Of a stretch of 64,000 nt of DNA, positions 32,486 through 41,161 are shown piece by piece; position 1 is the first letter of the stretch, and every line of letters begins with the position of its first letter. The notes under the pieces are model-generated. The model did not search any database. It saw only the letters and a program-made list of their open reading frames with translations, and had not been told where the DNA came from. Source of the DNA: an uncultured Eubacteriales bacterium (lineage in GTDB: Bacteria > Bacillota > Clostridia > Oscillospirales > Oscillospiraceae); assembly GCA_900544765.1 (NCBI GenBank), contig UQWI01000002.1, forward strand, positions 124,001 to 188,000, written 5' to 3'. Made by a program: the position numbers and the translations under genes.

Positions 32486-35400
32486 CTACAGCTCCGCCCG
32501 GCATCCCGGGGAGAGGAACCAGACCAAGCGCTCCGCAACGGGCAGGCCGGTTATGCGCTCCATCGCCCAGGCGTAGCTCTCCAGCTGGGAGCGGTAGCGC
32601 TCCGCGCGCTCCTCCGCCGCTGAGGCGGGGATGCGGTCGGTCTTGTAGTCTACCACCACGAGCCTGCCGTTTTCGACAAAGCAGCAGTCCACCACGCCCT
32701 GGAGAAGTATTTCGTCGCTGCCGCCGCCGTGGAAAATCTCCTCCGCCGGGCGCAGCAGCGCAAAGGAAAACTCGCGCCAGAGCTTCTCCGCGCCGACTAT
32801 GCGCCGCCCCAGCTCGCTTGAAGCGAGGGCGTAGATGCCGTGCGGGTTTACGGCCCCGGCTTCCCGCTGCGACAGCCGCCCAGTGAGCACGAGGGCGTTT
32901 ACGGCCTCGCGCGCGTCCTGCTCCGTGCGTATCTGCGCGAGGTCTATGTACCTGAGCGCGAGGTGGGTGGCGGTGCCGCGTTCTGCGGCGGTGAGCGAGC
33001 GCTCGTCCCCGGCCAGATCGGGCATGCGGAAGGGACGGACGGCGCGCTCTATCAGCTCGGCGCTCTCCGGGTCGGGCTCCGGCAGGCTCTTGAGCTCCGT
33101 CGCCGTGACCTTGCTTGGAAGGGAGACGGCCTCGGGGTGCGGATAGCGCCAGGAGAATTTTGCCTCCAGCTCGGGCGGCGGCGCCTCGTCTCCGTCGGGC
33201 TTGACGGATGAGCGCGTCCCCTTCCCGGGAACGGCTTCAGCCTGCTCCGGAGCGGCGATGAAGCTCATGGTGCGCCCGCAATCCGCCAGGGCGGCGGTGA
33301 TAAGCCACTCGGCGAAGCTGCGCATGCCGGCCAGAGCCTCGGCGTTCATCGGGCTTTCCGCACAGGGCGAGAGCCTGGCCGCCGTCTTTTCAGGGTCGGG
33401 CAGGGAGCAGAGCATGATGAGCCGCTCGCGAGCCCTTGTCATGGCGACGTAAAGCAGCCGGAGCTCCTCGCTGAGCTGCTCACGGCGCAGCCTGTGGGCC
33501 ACGGCGCGGCGGGCCAGCGTGGGATATTCTATGCCGCGCGCGGCGTCGGTCACCTTGGGCCCCAGGCCGAGCTCGGGGTGTACGAGCACGGCGGGCTGCA
33601 AATCGGCCTCGTTGAACCGGCGGGCCATATCTCCTATGAACACCACGGGGAACTCAAGCCCCTTCGACTGGTGTATGCTCATTATGCGCACCCGGCCGGT
33701 GCTCTCGCCGGCGGGCATCGCAGGCTCGCGCCCGTTTTCGCGCATCTGCGCGACCCACTCGTTGAAGCGCCTCAGGCCGCGCCACGCGCCGCTTTCAAAC
33801 TCGTGCGCGAGCTCGAAGAGCCGCTGCAGCCGTTCGTACTTGGCCCGGCCGTCGCTGAGCGCGGCGCAGACGGCGCAGCAGTCCAGGCGGCGGTATATCT
33901 CGGCGATGAGCTCGGTCAGCTCGCTCTCCAGGGCGAAGTCCCGCAGTGAGGCTATGAGCTCTGCGAAGCTGCGGCACTTTCCGTCGGCTTCGGCGCGGGC
34001 GTTCAGCGCGTCCCAGAGCTCGCCGTCCGGCAGGGCGAGGCGTATGGCCGTCAGCTCGTCGGGCGCAAAGCCGAAGAGGGCAGAGCGCAGCACGCTCACC
34101 AGCTGCACGTCCTGACGCGGATTGTCTATTAGCGAGAGCAGCGAGAGCATGACCTCAATCTCCGGCGACTCAAAGAAGCCGCCGGACTGTCCCGACTCCA
34201 CCGGTATGCCCATCCCGGCCAGCTCGCGACGCCAGATGCCGCCTGTCACATTCGCAGAGCGCAGCAGCACGGCGATGTCGCCGTAGTTCATCGGTCGCTC
34301 CCCGCCGGGCGAGGTGAGCATGGTCCCGGACTCGACCAGGGCGCGCATGCGCGACGCGGCGTATCTGGCCTCGGCGGCGACTTTGTCGGGGCGCTCCGCG
34401 TCCTCCTCGGCTCCGGGAGAGGCGAGGGCGACGAGCTCGGGTACGGGTACGGAGCCGGTGTAGGGCAGGGCGGCGATGAGCCGGGCGTTTTCGTCGTAGT
34501 CGAGCTCGCCCAGACCGCGGCTCATCAGGCAGGTAAACACGCTGTTAACCGCCGCGACGACCTCCGGCCGGGAGCGGAAGCTCTCGCGCAGAAAGACGCG
34601 GCGCGGCTCGCCCTCGGGGGCGGGGGCGTCGGCAAATCGCTCGTATTTTTCGAGGAAGATGGTGGGGTCGGCCAGGCGGAAGCGGTATATGCTCTGCTTG
34701 ACGTCGCCGACCATGAAGAGCCTGCGCCCGCCGAGGGACACGGCGCGGACTATCTCCTCCTGCACGCGCGACACGTCCTGGTACTCGTCGACCATGACCT
34801 CGGTGAAGCGTCTGGAGAGCTCGAGCGCAAAGTCGCTCGGCTCTCCGCGCTCGTCGCACAGCAGCTCCGCCGCCAGGTGCTCCGCGTCGGAGAAGTCTAT
34901 GAGGGAGCGGCGGCGCTTGCGCCTTATGTACTCTTCGTCGAAGGCAAGGGCGAGATCCAGCAGCGCGGCCATGGCCCCGGATGAGGCGGCGAGATCCCGA
35001 AGCAGCTCGCTGCTCTCGGCGGAGAAGTCTCGCTGCAGCTTTGCGGCCGCCTTTTTGCAGGCGTCGCGCCGGGCCTTGACCAGCTCCTTGAGCTCGTCCT
35101 CACCCTTCAGCGCCTTCAGACGCGGGAAGTTTATCGGGAAGGCCGCGCGCAGGGCGTCCCAGCCGCGCTCGGCGGCCTCAAGAGCCGCGTCCAGCGAGGA
35201 CACGGTGTCCCAGAGCGAAGCGCCGTAGGCCTTCTCTGCGGCGGGGCTGGACGAGACTTCATCCAGCAGCGAGCGCATGACGCCGCGCCAGTACCTGAGC
35301 TCGCCCGCCGCGCCGTCTACCAGCTCTCGTCCCCAGACGGTCTCGGCGGCGTCTGCGGGCAGCTCCCCGAAGGCGTGCTTTTGTCCCTCGGCCCACTGCT

Positions 35401-35974
35401 TGGGCCGGGCGTGCGAGAGCAGCTTCGTGTGCAGCGAGAGCACGAGCTTTTCCAGGCGGGAGTCGTCACGGCCTGCGCCGACGCTGTCCGCCAGGGCGAT
35501 GAAGCCCGGCTCCGCGCGCTCGTAGGCCTCCTCGAGCACTGCCTCGAGCGCGGCGGACTTCAGCTGCGCCGCGCGCTGCTCGTCGGCCAGGCCGAAACCT
35601 GGGTCAAGGCCCAGCAGGGCGGCGTTCTCGCGCAGAAGCGAGACGCAGAAGCTGTCGATGGTGCAGATTTGCGCGCGGCGCAGCAGCGCGCGCTGCCTGC
35701 GAAGGCGCGCGGCGGTTTCGCCCTCGGCCCCGGCGGCCAGCTCGGAGAGGTGTTCGCCAATCTTGCCGCGCAGCTGCTCGGCGGCGGCGCGGGTGAAGGT
35801 GATGATGAGGAAGCTGTCCACGTCGGCGGGGTGCTCCGCGTCCAGTATGCAGCCCATAAGGCGCTCTATCAGCACCCGGGTCTTGCCGCTGCCCGCGGCG
35901 GCGGAGACGAGTATTTCCCCACCCCTGTCGGATATGGCCAGGGCCTGGCCCGGCGTCGGCTTGAACTCAGCCAT
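32486..35974 (-). CDS. addA: helicase-exonuclease AddA
   Basis: 1162-aa subunit of the AddAB recombination complex that processes double-strand ends and loads RecA. Superfamily 1 helicase motifs: Walker A SAAAGSGKTRVL (about 25), VDEYQDVSRVQ (motif II), GDVKQSIYRFRLADP (motif III), SIHQSKGLEFPVVF (motif V) and VAMTRARERL (motif VI). The C-terminal RecB-type nuclease has QGVVDC and VVDYKTDR. I chose ATG 35974 over 35983 because AAGGAG abuts the latter. It overlaps addB by 8 nt. Confidence 0.95.
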   Translation of the reverse strand: MAEFKPTPGQALAISDRGGEILVSAAAGSGKTRVLIERLMGCILDAEHPADVDSFLIITFTRAAAEQLRGKIGEHLSELAAGAEGETAARLRRQRALLRRAQICTIDSFCVSLLRENAALLGLDPGFGLADEQRAAQLKSAALEAVLEEAYERAEPGFIALADSVGAGRDDSRLEKLVLSLHTKLLSHARPKQWAEGQKHAFGELPADAAETVWGRELVDGAAGELRYWRGVMRSLLDEVSSSPAAEKAYGASLWDTVSSLDAALEAAERGWDALRAAFPINFPRLKALKGEDELKELVKARRDACKKAAAKLQRDFSAESSELLRDLAASSGAMAALLDLALAFDEEYIRRKRRRSLIDFSDAEHLAAELLCDERGEPSDFALELSRRFTEVMVDEYQDVSRVQEEIVRAVSLGGRRLFMVGDVKQSIYRFRLADPTIFLEKYERFADAPAPEGEPRRVFLRESFRSRPEVVAAVNSVFTCLMSRGLGELDYDENARLIAALPYTGSVPVPELVALASPGAEEDAERPDKVAAEARYAASRMRALVESGTMLTSPGGERPMNYGDIAVLLRSANVTGGIWRRELAGMGIPVESGQSGGFFESPEIEVMLSLLSLIDNPRQDVQLVSVLRSALFGFAPDELTAIRLALPDGELWDALNARAEADGKCRSFAELIASLRDFALESELTELIAEIYRRLDCCAVCAALSDGRAKYERLQRLFELAHEFESGAWRGLRRFNEWVAQMRENGREPAMPAGESTGRVRIMSIHQSKGLEFPVVFIGDMARRFNEADLQPAVLVHPELGLGPKVTDAARGIEYPTLARRAVAHRLRREQLSEELRLLYVAMTRARERLIMLCSLPDPEKTAARLSPCAESPMNAEALAGMRSFAEWLITAALADCGRTMSFIAAPEQAEAVPGKGTRSSVKPDGDEAPPPELEAKFSWRYPHPEAVSLPSKVTATELKSLPEPDPESAELIERAVRPFRMPDLAGDERSLTAAERGTATHLALRYIDLAQIRTEQDAREAVNALVLTGRLSQREAGAVNPHGIYALASSELGRRIVGAEKLWREFSFALLRPAEEIFHGGGSDEILLQGVVDCCFVENGRLVVVDYKTDRIPASAAEERAERYRSQLESYAWAMERITGLPVAERLVWFLSPGCRAEL

Positions 35975-38900
35975 CTGTTTCATCTCCTTCCAAGAGCTCC
36001 CACACCCGCTCCGCCTTGAGGGAGGGCAGGTAGCGGCGGCGGTCGCCGTTTTCTCCGTCGGCGAAGCGGCAGGCGTGGGCGTAATCGCACCAGAGGCAGG
36101 CGTTGTCACGCGCGCTCCTGTAACAGGGGTCGGCCTGTATGCTGCCCGAGTGTATTTCCCCGGCGATGGCGCGCAGGGTGTCCTCCACACGGCGGGCGAG
36201 CAGGCCGAGGTGCTCAGCGCTGGCCAGGGCGGAGCCGGTGGGCACGCCGTCCTTCCACTTCACGGGTATGCGCACCGGCGAATCCCCGCGCTCCATGGCG
36301 TGCAGCACTTCGGCGTCGTCGAGCAGCAGGCCGCTGCGCACGAGGCCCTCGCGCCGTTTCTTGGCTATCTCTTCGTCGCTCATATCCGCGTCCGCGTTGA
36401 CTATCGGGTCGCGCGCGGGAATGTACAGCACGCCTGCGGGTACGCGCTCCATGCCGCCGCGTCCGCCGTCATGTCCGGTGAGCGTGAAGAGATAGAGCAG
36501 CATCTGCATACCGAGGCCGTAGTACACGTCGCCGAGCGAAAAGCTCTTGCGCCCGGTCTTGTAGTCCACAACGCGCAGATAGAGCCGGCCGTCATGGACC
36601 CAGCCGTCGACCCGGTCGGCGATACCGGCAGCACGGACGCTGCCCCCGCCGTCGAGGCTCAGCGCGGCTCCGGGCGCTGCACGGCCCAAATCCAGCTCAA
36701 ACTCAAGCGGCTGGAAATCGGAACAGCGCAATTCTTCGGCCATGTCGAGGACTATGCGCTCCACGCTCTGCGCAAGGCGCTCGTAGAGGTACACGAAGCG
36801 GGCGCTCTTGCCCTCGCGCCCGCCGAGCTCCTCGTCTAAATAGCGCGCGGCGAACTCGCGCGCAGAAGCGGCGAGCGCGGCGTCGTCAATCTCGGCCAGG
36901 CCGCCCGCCGGGGCGGAGGCGGCGACATGCTGCAGCACATAGTGCACGAAGGAACCGGCCTCCGGGGCCTTGAACTGGGCGCGGACGCGGGGCTTTGCCT
37001 TCAGGCCGTAGGTCATGAAGTACGAGAAGCGGCAGCTTGCAAAGCGCTCAACGCGGGAAGCGGCCAGACGCAAATCCTTGCCGTAGAGCTCAAGCGCCCT
37101 TTCACGCGAGAGTCGCCCGCGCGTGACTGCGGCCGCATCCTCTACACGCTTGAGCCGCCGGGCGTCATGGCGCTCAAAGTACGCGCGCGCGGCGCGCTCT
37201 GCTTCGCCCGTGCCGCCGCTTACAGTGGAGGCGGCCAGGGTGAGGGCGGTGTTCTCGCTCTCGAGCAGCGTGCCGCCGCGAGATACGCCCTCAATCTCCA
37301 GATTGAAGAGCCCCTTCGCGCGATAGATGAGGAAGCTCGGCTCCAGCTCCTGCCCGTCGGAGCCCCAGGCGGGGGCGCAAATGCTCAGTGTTTCGGAGGG
37401 CAGGGAGACCGTGTTGTAGATTAGCGTGTACTCGCGCCAGAGCTCGGCCTCGCCCGCATCCAGTGAAAGGCCCGCCTCGGAGAGCGTGCGGCGCTCGTCG
37501 GAGGTGAACACCCCGTGCTCGCCCTCGGGCGCGGGCAGGCGGTCGTCCGACGCGCCGAGGATTATGAGGTGCTTTATGTGGCGGCGGCGCATGCGGTCCA
37601 TGTCGCCCGCGGTGACCATGTCGAGCGACACGGGTATGACGCCCACGTTGTACTGCGAGAGTGTGAGCAGGTAGCTGCGTCCGAAAGTCTGCGTGTCCAT
37701 ATCCATATCGCCGAGCACGGCGGAGCACTGCTCGAGCGCGTCGACGGCGGCGTCCCAGATGCGGGCGTATTCGGCGGCGGCCTGGCGGCGGCTGGAGCGC
37801 TCCAGCCCGTCTGCTCGCTCCGCCAGGCGGCGGGCGAGCTCCAGACGCTCAAACAGGGCGGCGAGCGCGCGGCAGTGCTCGCGCGCAGTGTGCGCCGCAG
37901 CGCTCTCGCGCTCAAAGGCCAGCAGCGGCTCCGAGGCGCGGCGGCGCAGCTCGTTGACGCGCTCAAGCCTGGCACGGGCCGCGTCGTCAAATTCGCTGCG
38001 GTAGCCGTCCGGGTGCATGCCCCAGCCGCGCTCGGAGTGCCAGCGCCTGGCGTCTATGCTCCAGGTGAAGCAGTAGTTCTCGAGCTCGTCGCACTCCCCG
38101 CTTGTCAGGCCGGCCAGGCCGCTGCGCAGATAGGCGAACACGTCCGAGGCCTCCCAGCCGCCGGAGACAATCTCATATGCGGAAGATATGAGCGTGGGCA
38201 GGGGCTTTTGAGTTATGTCAACCTGCCTGGCCGTGAAGAGCGGCACGCCGAAGCGCTCAAAGGCCGCGCTGAGCGAGGGGCGGTAGTCCTCGAAGCCGCG
38301 CACGGCCACGGCTATATCACGCCAGCGGCAGCCGGAGCGGGCGAGGCGGAGGGCCTCGGCGGCGGCAAACTCGCACTCCTCGGAGAGCGTGGAGGCACGG
38401 TGCAGGCTTATCCTGCCGCATGCGTCGAAGCTGCGGGCGGGGTAGGCGAGCAGGTTTTCGGCCAGGACGTCCATGGGTGAGCTCAGCGGCGCTTCAAGCT
38501 CCTCGACGCGCGAAGGTATCCCCTCCTCGCGGGCGAAGCGCAGCAGGGCGCGGGCGGTGGAGCGCGTGATGTCGAAGAGCTCGCTGCCGTACTCCACGCT
38601 GTCGAGCGTCAGGCAGACCGTCACGTCGGCCCGGCGCATGAGCTCGAAAACGATGCGTTTTTCCTGGGCGGTGAAGTCTGTGAAGCCGTCTATGTACACC
38701 GCGCCGCCGCGCGCTATGTCGCTCTGCGGCAGGCGCTTGGCCAGCAGGCTGAGGCGGTCGGCGGAGTCCGTGCGCTCGCTGCCGACGGCGGCGGAATACG
38801 CCTCCATGATGAGCGCCAGATCCCGCAGCTTGCCGCCCAGGGATGCGGGCAACTTACCGGCTGCACCCTCGAGAGCCTCCCCGTCCAGCTCGGCGGCGGA

Positions 38901-39281
38901 GAGCTCGTCTATGGCCTCGAGCAGCTTCAGCTGCAGCTCCGGCGAGCGCCGCGCGCGGGCGTAGAAACGCAGGCGTGTGTACACGCCGTCGAGCGCCAGC
39001 GACATGCACAGCAGCCTTGCGCCCTTGGACAGAGCGGTGCGCGCTCCGGGGCCGAGCTGAGCGTCAACGCGGCGTGCTATGCCGGTGAACGACAGCACCT
39101 CTGCATACAGGGCAAGACGAGACCCCACGACCCGGGCGAGCTCGCGCTCGGCCTCGTGGCTGTACTGCTCGGGGACGAGCAGTATCCTCCCGCCGAGACC
39201 CTGCTCCGCGCAGGAGCGTATCTCCTCCATTATTTTCGCGGTCTTTCCGGCGCCCGCGCGGCCGGTTATGATTCTAAGCAT
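35967..39281 (-). CDS. addB: helicase-exonuclease AddB
   Basis: 1104-aa partner of AddA. N-terminal Walker A GRAGAGKTAKIM, degenerate helicase middle, and a C-terminal nuclease domain with LRVVDYKTGRKSF. The iron-sulfur staple cysteines are present: one near FASCRFSYF and three in DPCYRSARDNACLWCDYAHAC (given here as the motif CLWCDYAHAC preceded by DPCYRS). First gene of addBA; promoter at 39333-39361. Confidence 0.95.
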   Translation of the reverse strand: MLRIITGRAGAGKTAKIMEEIRSCAEQGLGGRILLVPEQYSHEAERELARVVGSRLALYAEVLSFTGIARRVDAQLGPGARTALSKGARLLCMSLALDGVYTRLRFYARARRSPELQLKLLEAIDELSAAELDGEALEGAAGKLPASLGGKLRDLALIMEAYSAAVGSERTDSADRLSLLAKRLPQSDIARGGAVYIDGFTDFTAQEKRIVFELMRRADVTVCLTLDSVEYGSELFDITRSTARALLRFAREEGIPSRVEELEAPLSSPMDVLAENLLAYPARSFDACGRISLHRASTLSEECEFAAAEALRLARSGCRWRDIAVAVRGFEDYRPSLSAAFERFGVPLFTARQVDITQKPLPTLISSAYEIVSGGWEASDVFAYLRSGLAGLTSGECDELENYCFTWSIDARRWHSERGWGMHPDGYRSEFDDAARARLERVNELRRRASEPLLAFERESAAAHTAREHCRALAALFERLELARRLAERADGLERSSRRQAAAEYARIWDAAVDALEQCSAVLGDMDMDTQTFGRSYLLTLSQYNVGVIPVSLDMVTAGDMDRMRRRHIKHLIILGASDDRLPAPEGEHGVFTSDERRTLSEAGLSLDAGEAELWREYTLIYNTVSLPSETLSICAPAWGSDGQELEPSFLIYRAKGLFNLEIEGVSRGGTLLESENTALTLAASTVSGGTGEAERAARAYFERHDARRLKRVEDAAAVTRGRLSRERALELYGKDLRLAASRVERFASCRFSYFMTYGLKAKPRVRAQFKAPEAGSFVHYVLQHVAASAPAGGLAEIDDAALAASAREFAARYLDEELGGREGKSARFVYLYERLAQSVERIVLDMAEELRCSDFQPLEFELDLGRAAPGAALSLDGGGSVRAAGIADRVDGWVHDGRLYLRVVDYKTGRKSFSLGDVYYGLGMQMLLYLFTLTGHDGGRGGMERVPAGVLYIPARDPIVNADADMSDEEIAKKRREGLVRSGLLLDDAEVLHAMERGDSPVRIPVKWKDGVPTGSALASAEHLGLLARRVEDTLRAIAGEIHSGSIQADPCYRSARDNACLWCDYAHACRFADGENGDRRRYLPSLKAERVWELLEGDETDG

Positions 39282-39332
39282 GGCTCACCTGCGAATATGT
39301 TTATAGGGCCACAAGCTGCGGCGCACAATTAC

Positions 39333-39361
39333 ATCATACCCTCGAGGGGGTAAATGCGCAA
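39333..39361 (-). promoter_or_regulatory. promoter of addBA
   Basis: Leftward TTGCGC (39361-39356), 17-nt spacer, TATGAT (39338-39333). Confidence 0.6.
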
Positions 39362-39423
39362 TCATTTCAGAAAAATTCAACAATTTGAATTATATCAAAC
39401 GGCGTATTTACCGTCAAATCCTA

Positions 39424-39452
39424 TTGAAAAGGCGACGGATATGTGTTAGAAT
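39424..39452 (+). promoter_or_regulatory. promoter of the 69-aa protein gene
   Basis: TTGAAA (39424-39429), 17-nt spacer, TAGAAT (39447-39452). Confidence 0.65.
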
Positions 39453-39506
39453 GTTAACAACTTAGCTGCGGCGCAAGCCGGGCGTGAAAATGAAGGGAGA
39501 CTCAAC

Positions 39507-39716
39507 ATGGATATCAGCAAGGTCACAGTCAAGGAACTGCTCGCCAATCCTAAGGCCTGCGACACACTCAACGCCATCAACCCGAATATCTTGAAGAGCC
39601 CCATGGTCAAGCTGGTGAAGGGCAAGACCATCGAGGCCGTGTTCAAGATGGTCCCGGACAGCAAGGTCTCCGCCGAGGAGAAGCAGAAGATAAAGGACGC
39701 GCTTGCCGCCATATAA
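39507..39716 (+). CDS. 69-aa helical protein of unknown function
   Basis: Small cytoplasmic protein without membrane segment or cysteine pair: MDISKVTVKELLANPKACDT at the N-terminus and a charged helix SAEEKQKIKDALAAI at the C-terminus. GAAGGGAG precedes the ATG, and it has its own promoter and a strong terminator, so it is very likely expressed. I do not recognise the family. Predicted as mainly alpha-helical with a basic middle (MVKLVKGKTIEAVFKMV). Confidence 0.85.
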   Translation: MDISKVTVKELLANPKACDTLNAINPNILKSPMVKLVKGKTIEAVFKMVPDSKVSAEEKQKIKDALAAI

Positions 39717-39719
39717 GCC

Positions 39720-39749
39720 AGAGGGCCGGATAAACCGGCCCTCTTTTTT
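39720..39749 (+). terminator. terminator of the 69-aa protein gene
   Basis: 10-bp stem AGAGGGCCGG / CCGGCCCTCT with a 5-nt loop, then T5. Confidence 0.9.
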
Positions 39750-40963
39750 CATGCGTTGAAAACGTACCTGTCCAGGCGGGCAAAGGCCTCCTGGACGCGG
39801 CTCATGGGCAGGGCGAGGTTCATGCGGATGTGGCACTCGCCGTTGAAGGCGCGGCCGTCCTGCCAGGCCACGCCCACGTCCCATCCGGCCTTGATGAGCT
39901 CGCCTATGTCCTTGCCGTGCTCTGCGCACCAGCCGGTGCAGTCGAGGAAGAGCATGTACGTCCCCTGAGGTCTGGATAAGCTGACGCCGTCGAAGCGGGA
40001 GGATATATAGCCGCAGGCGTAGTCGGCATTTGCGGTCAGCACATGCAGCAATTCGTCCACCCACTCGTAGCCCTCGGGCTTGTACGCGCCTATCAGCGCG
40101 TGCATGCTCAGGACGTTCATGTCGTTGTAGTGGGCCAGGCTGGACTCCTTCTCCACGCGCTCGCGCAGCCAGCGGTTGTAGATTATGTGGTAGCTGCCGA
40201 TTAGCCCGGCGAGGTTGAAGGTCTTACTCGGCGCGTAGAGCGCGACCGTGCGCTCCCTGGCGTCCTCGCTGACGGACTGCGTCGGTATGTGCTTGTACCC
40301 GGCGAGGATGATGTCCGACCATATCTCGTCGGAGACGACGTAGACGTCGTACTTCGCGCACAGCTCCATGAAGCGCTCGAGTTCCCAGCGCTCCCACACG
40401 CGGCCGGTCGGGTTGTGCGGCGAGCAGAACACGGCGGCGTGGATGCGGTTCTCCACAATTTTGCGTTCCATGTCCTCAAAGTCCATGCGCCAGATGCCCT
40501 CAGCGTCTCGAAGGAGCGGGCTGTGCACCATGTGGTAGCCGTTGTTGTTCAGCGAGCCGGTGAAGCCAACGTAGGTGGGAGAGTGTATGAGCACGTTGTC
40601 CCCGCGCGAGCAGATGACGTTCAGCGCGCTGATGACGCCGCCGAGGACGCCGTTTTCGTAGCCGATGTGCTCGGCGCTCAGGCCGGTCACGCCGTTTCGC
40701 GTCTCATGCCAGCGTATGATGGAGTCGTAATACTCCTGCCTCGGCGCAAAATAGCCGTAGAGCGGATGCTTTGCGCGCTCTATTATCGCCTCGGGGATGG
40801 TGGGCACCGTGGCGAAGTTCATATCCGCCACCCACATGGGGATGGCGTCGAAGCCCTCGCGGGGCGCGTCGGGCTCGGTACCCCAGTGGTATCCGCCGAT
40901 GCCGTCCACGGCTACGGCGTCCATTCCGCGCCGGTCAATGATGGATGTGAAGTCGTATTTCAT
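39749..40963 (-). CDS. PatB/MalY-type PLP C-S lyase (aminotransferase class I/II)
   Basis: 404-aa fold-type I PLP enzyme of the MalY/PatB subgroup (cystathionine beta-lyase-like). Diagnostic stretches: PMWVADMNFATVP, HPLYGYF, SPTYVGFTGSLNNNGY, CSPHNPTGRVWERWEL, SDEIWSDIIL and YAPSKTFNLAGL with the PLP Lys. It probably cleaves cystathionine or cysteine conjugates to a thiol, pyruvate and ammonia. Monocistronic, promoter at 40996-41024. Confidence 0.9.
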   Translation of the reverse strand: MKYDFTSIIDRRGMDAVAVDGIGGYHWGTEPDAPREGFDAIPMWVADMNFATVPTIPEAIIERAKHPLYGYFAPRQEYYDSIIRWHETRNGVTGLSAEHIGYENGVLGGVISALNVICSRGDNVLIHSPTYVGFTGSLNNNGYHMVHSPLLRDAEGIWRMDFEDMERKIVENRIHAAVFCSPHNPTGRVWERWELERFMELCAKYDVYVVSDEIWSDIILAGYKHIPTQSVSEDARERTVALYAPSKTFNLAGLIGSYHIIYNRWLRERVEKESSLAHYNDMNVLSMHALIGAYKPEGYEWVDELLHVLTANADYACGYISSRFDGVSLSRPQGTYMLFLDCTGWCAEHGKDIGELIKAGWDVGVAWQDGRAFNGECHIRMNLALPMSRVQEAFARLDRYVFNA

Positions 40964-40995
40964 ACCAGACCCCGCTTTCTTTTTGTTATGCGCCT

Positions 40996-41024
40996 ATTAT
41001 AGCATTTCCCGCACTTCTTGGCCA
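40996..41024 (-). promoter_or_regulatory. promoter of the PatB/MalY gene
   Basis: Leftward TGGCCA (41024-41019), 17-nt spacer, perfect TATAAT (41001-40996). Confidence 0.55.
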
Positions 41025-41132
41025 GAGCGTTGAAGCTGAAAGCTCCGCTTAAGCGGCGTGCAGCTGCGGGGACGCCTGCACGGAAAGCATTGTTTTCCAC
41101 CGTAAGCCTGGCGTTAACAGCTGCGTTTATAT

Positions 41133-41159
41133 AGAAAAGGCCCCGAAAGGGGCCTTTTC
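41133..41159 (-). terminator. terminator of the radical SAM gene
   Basis: 11-bp stem GAAAAGGCCCC / GGGGCCTTTTC with loop GAAA; the T-run is inside the 3' arm. Confidence 0.7.
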
Positions 41160-41161
41160 CG

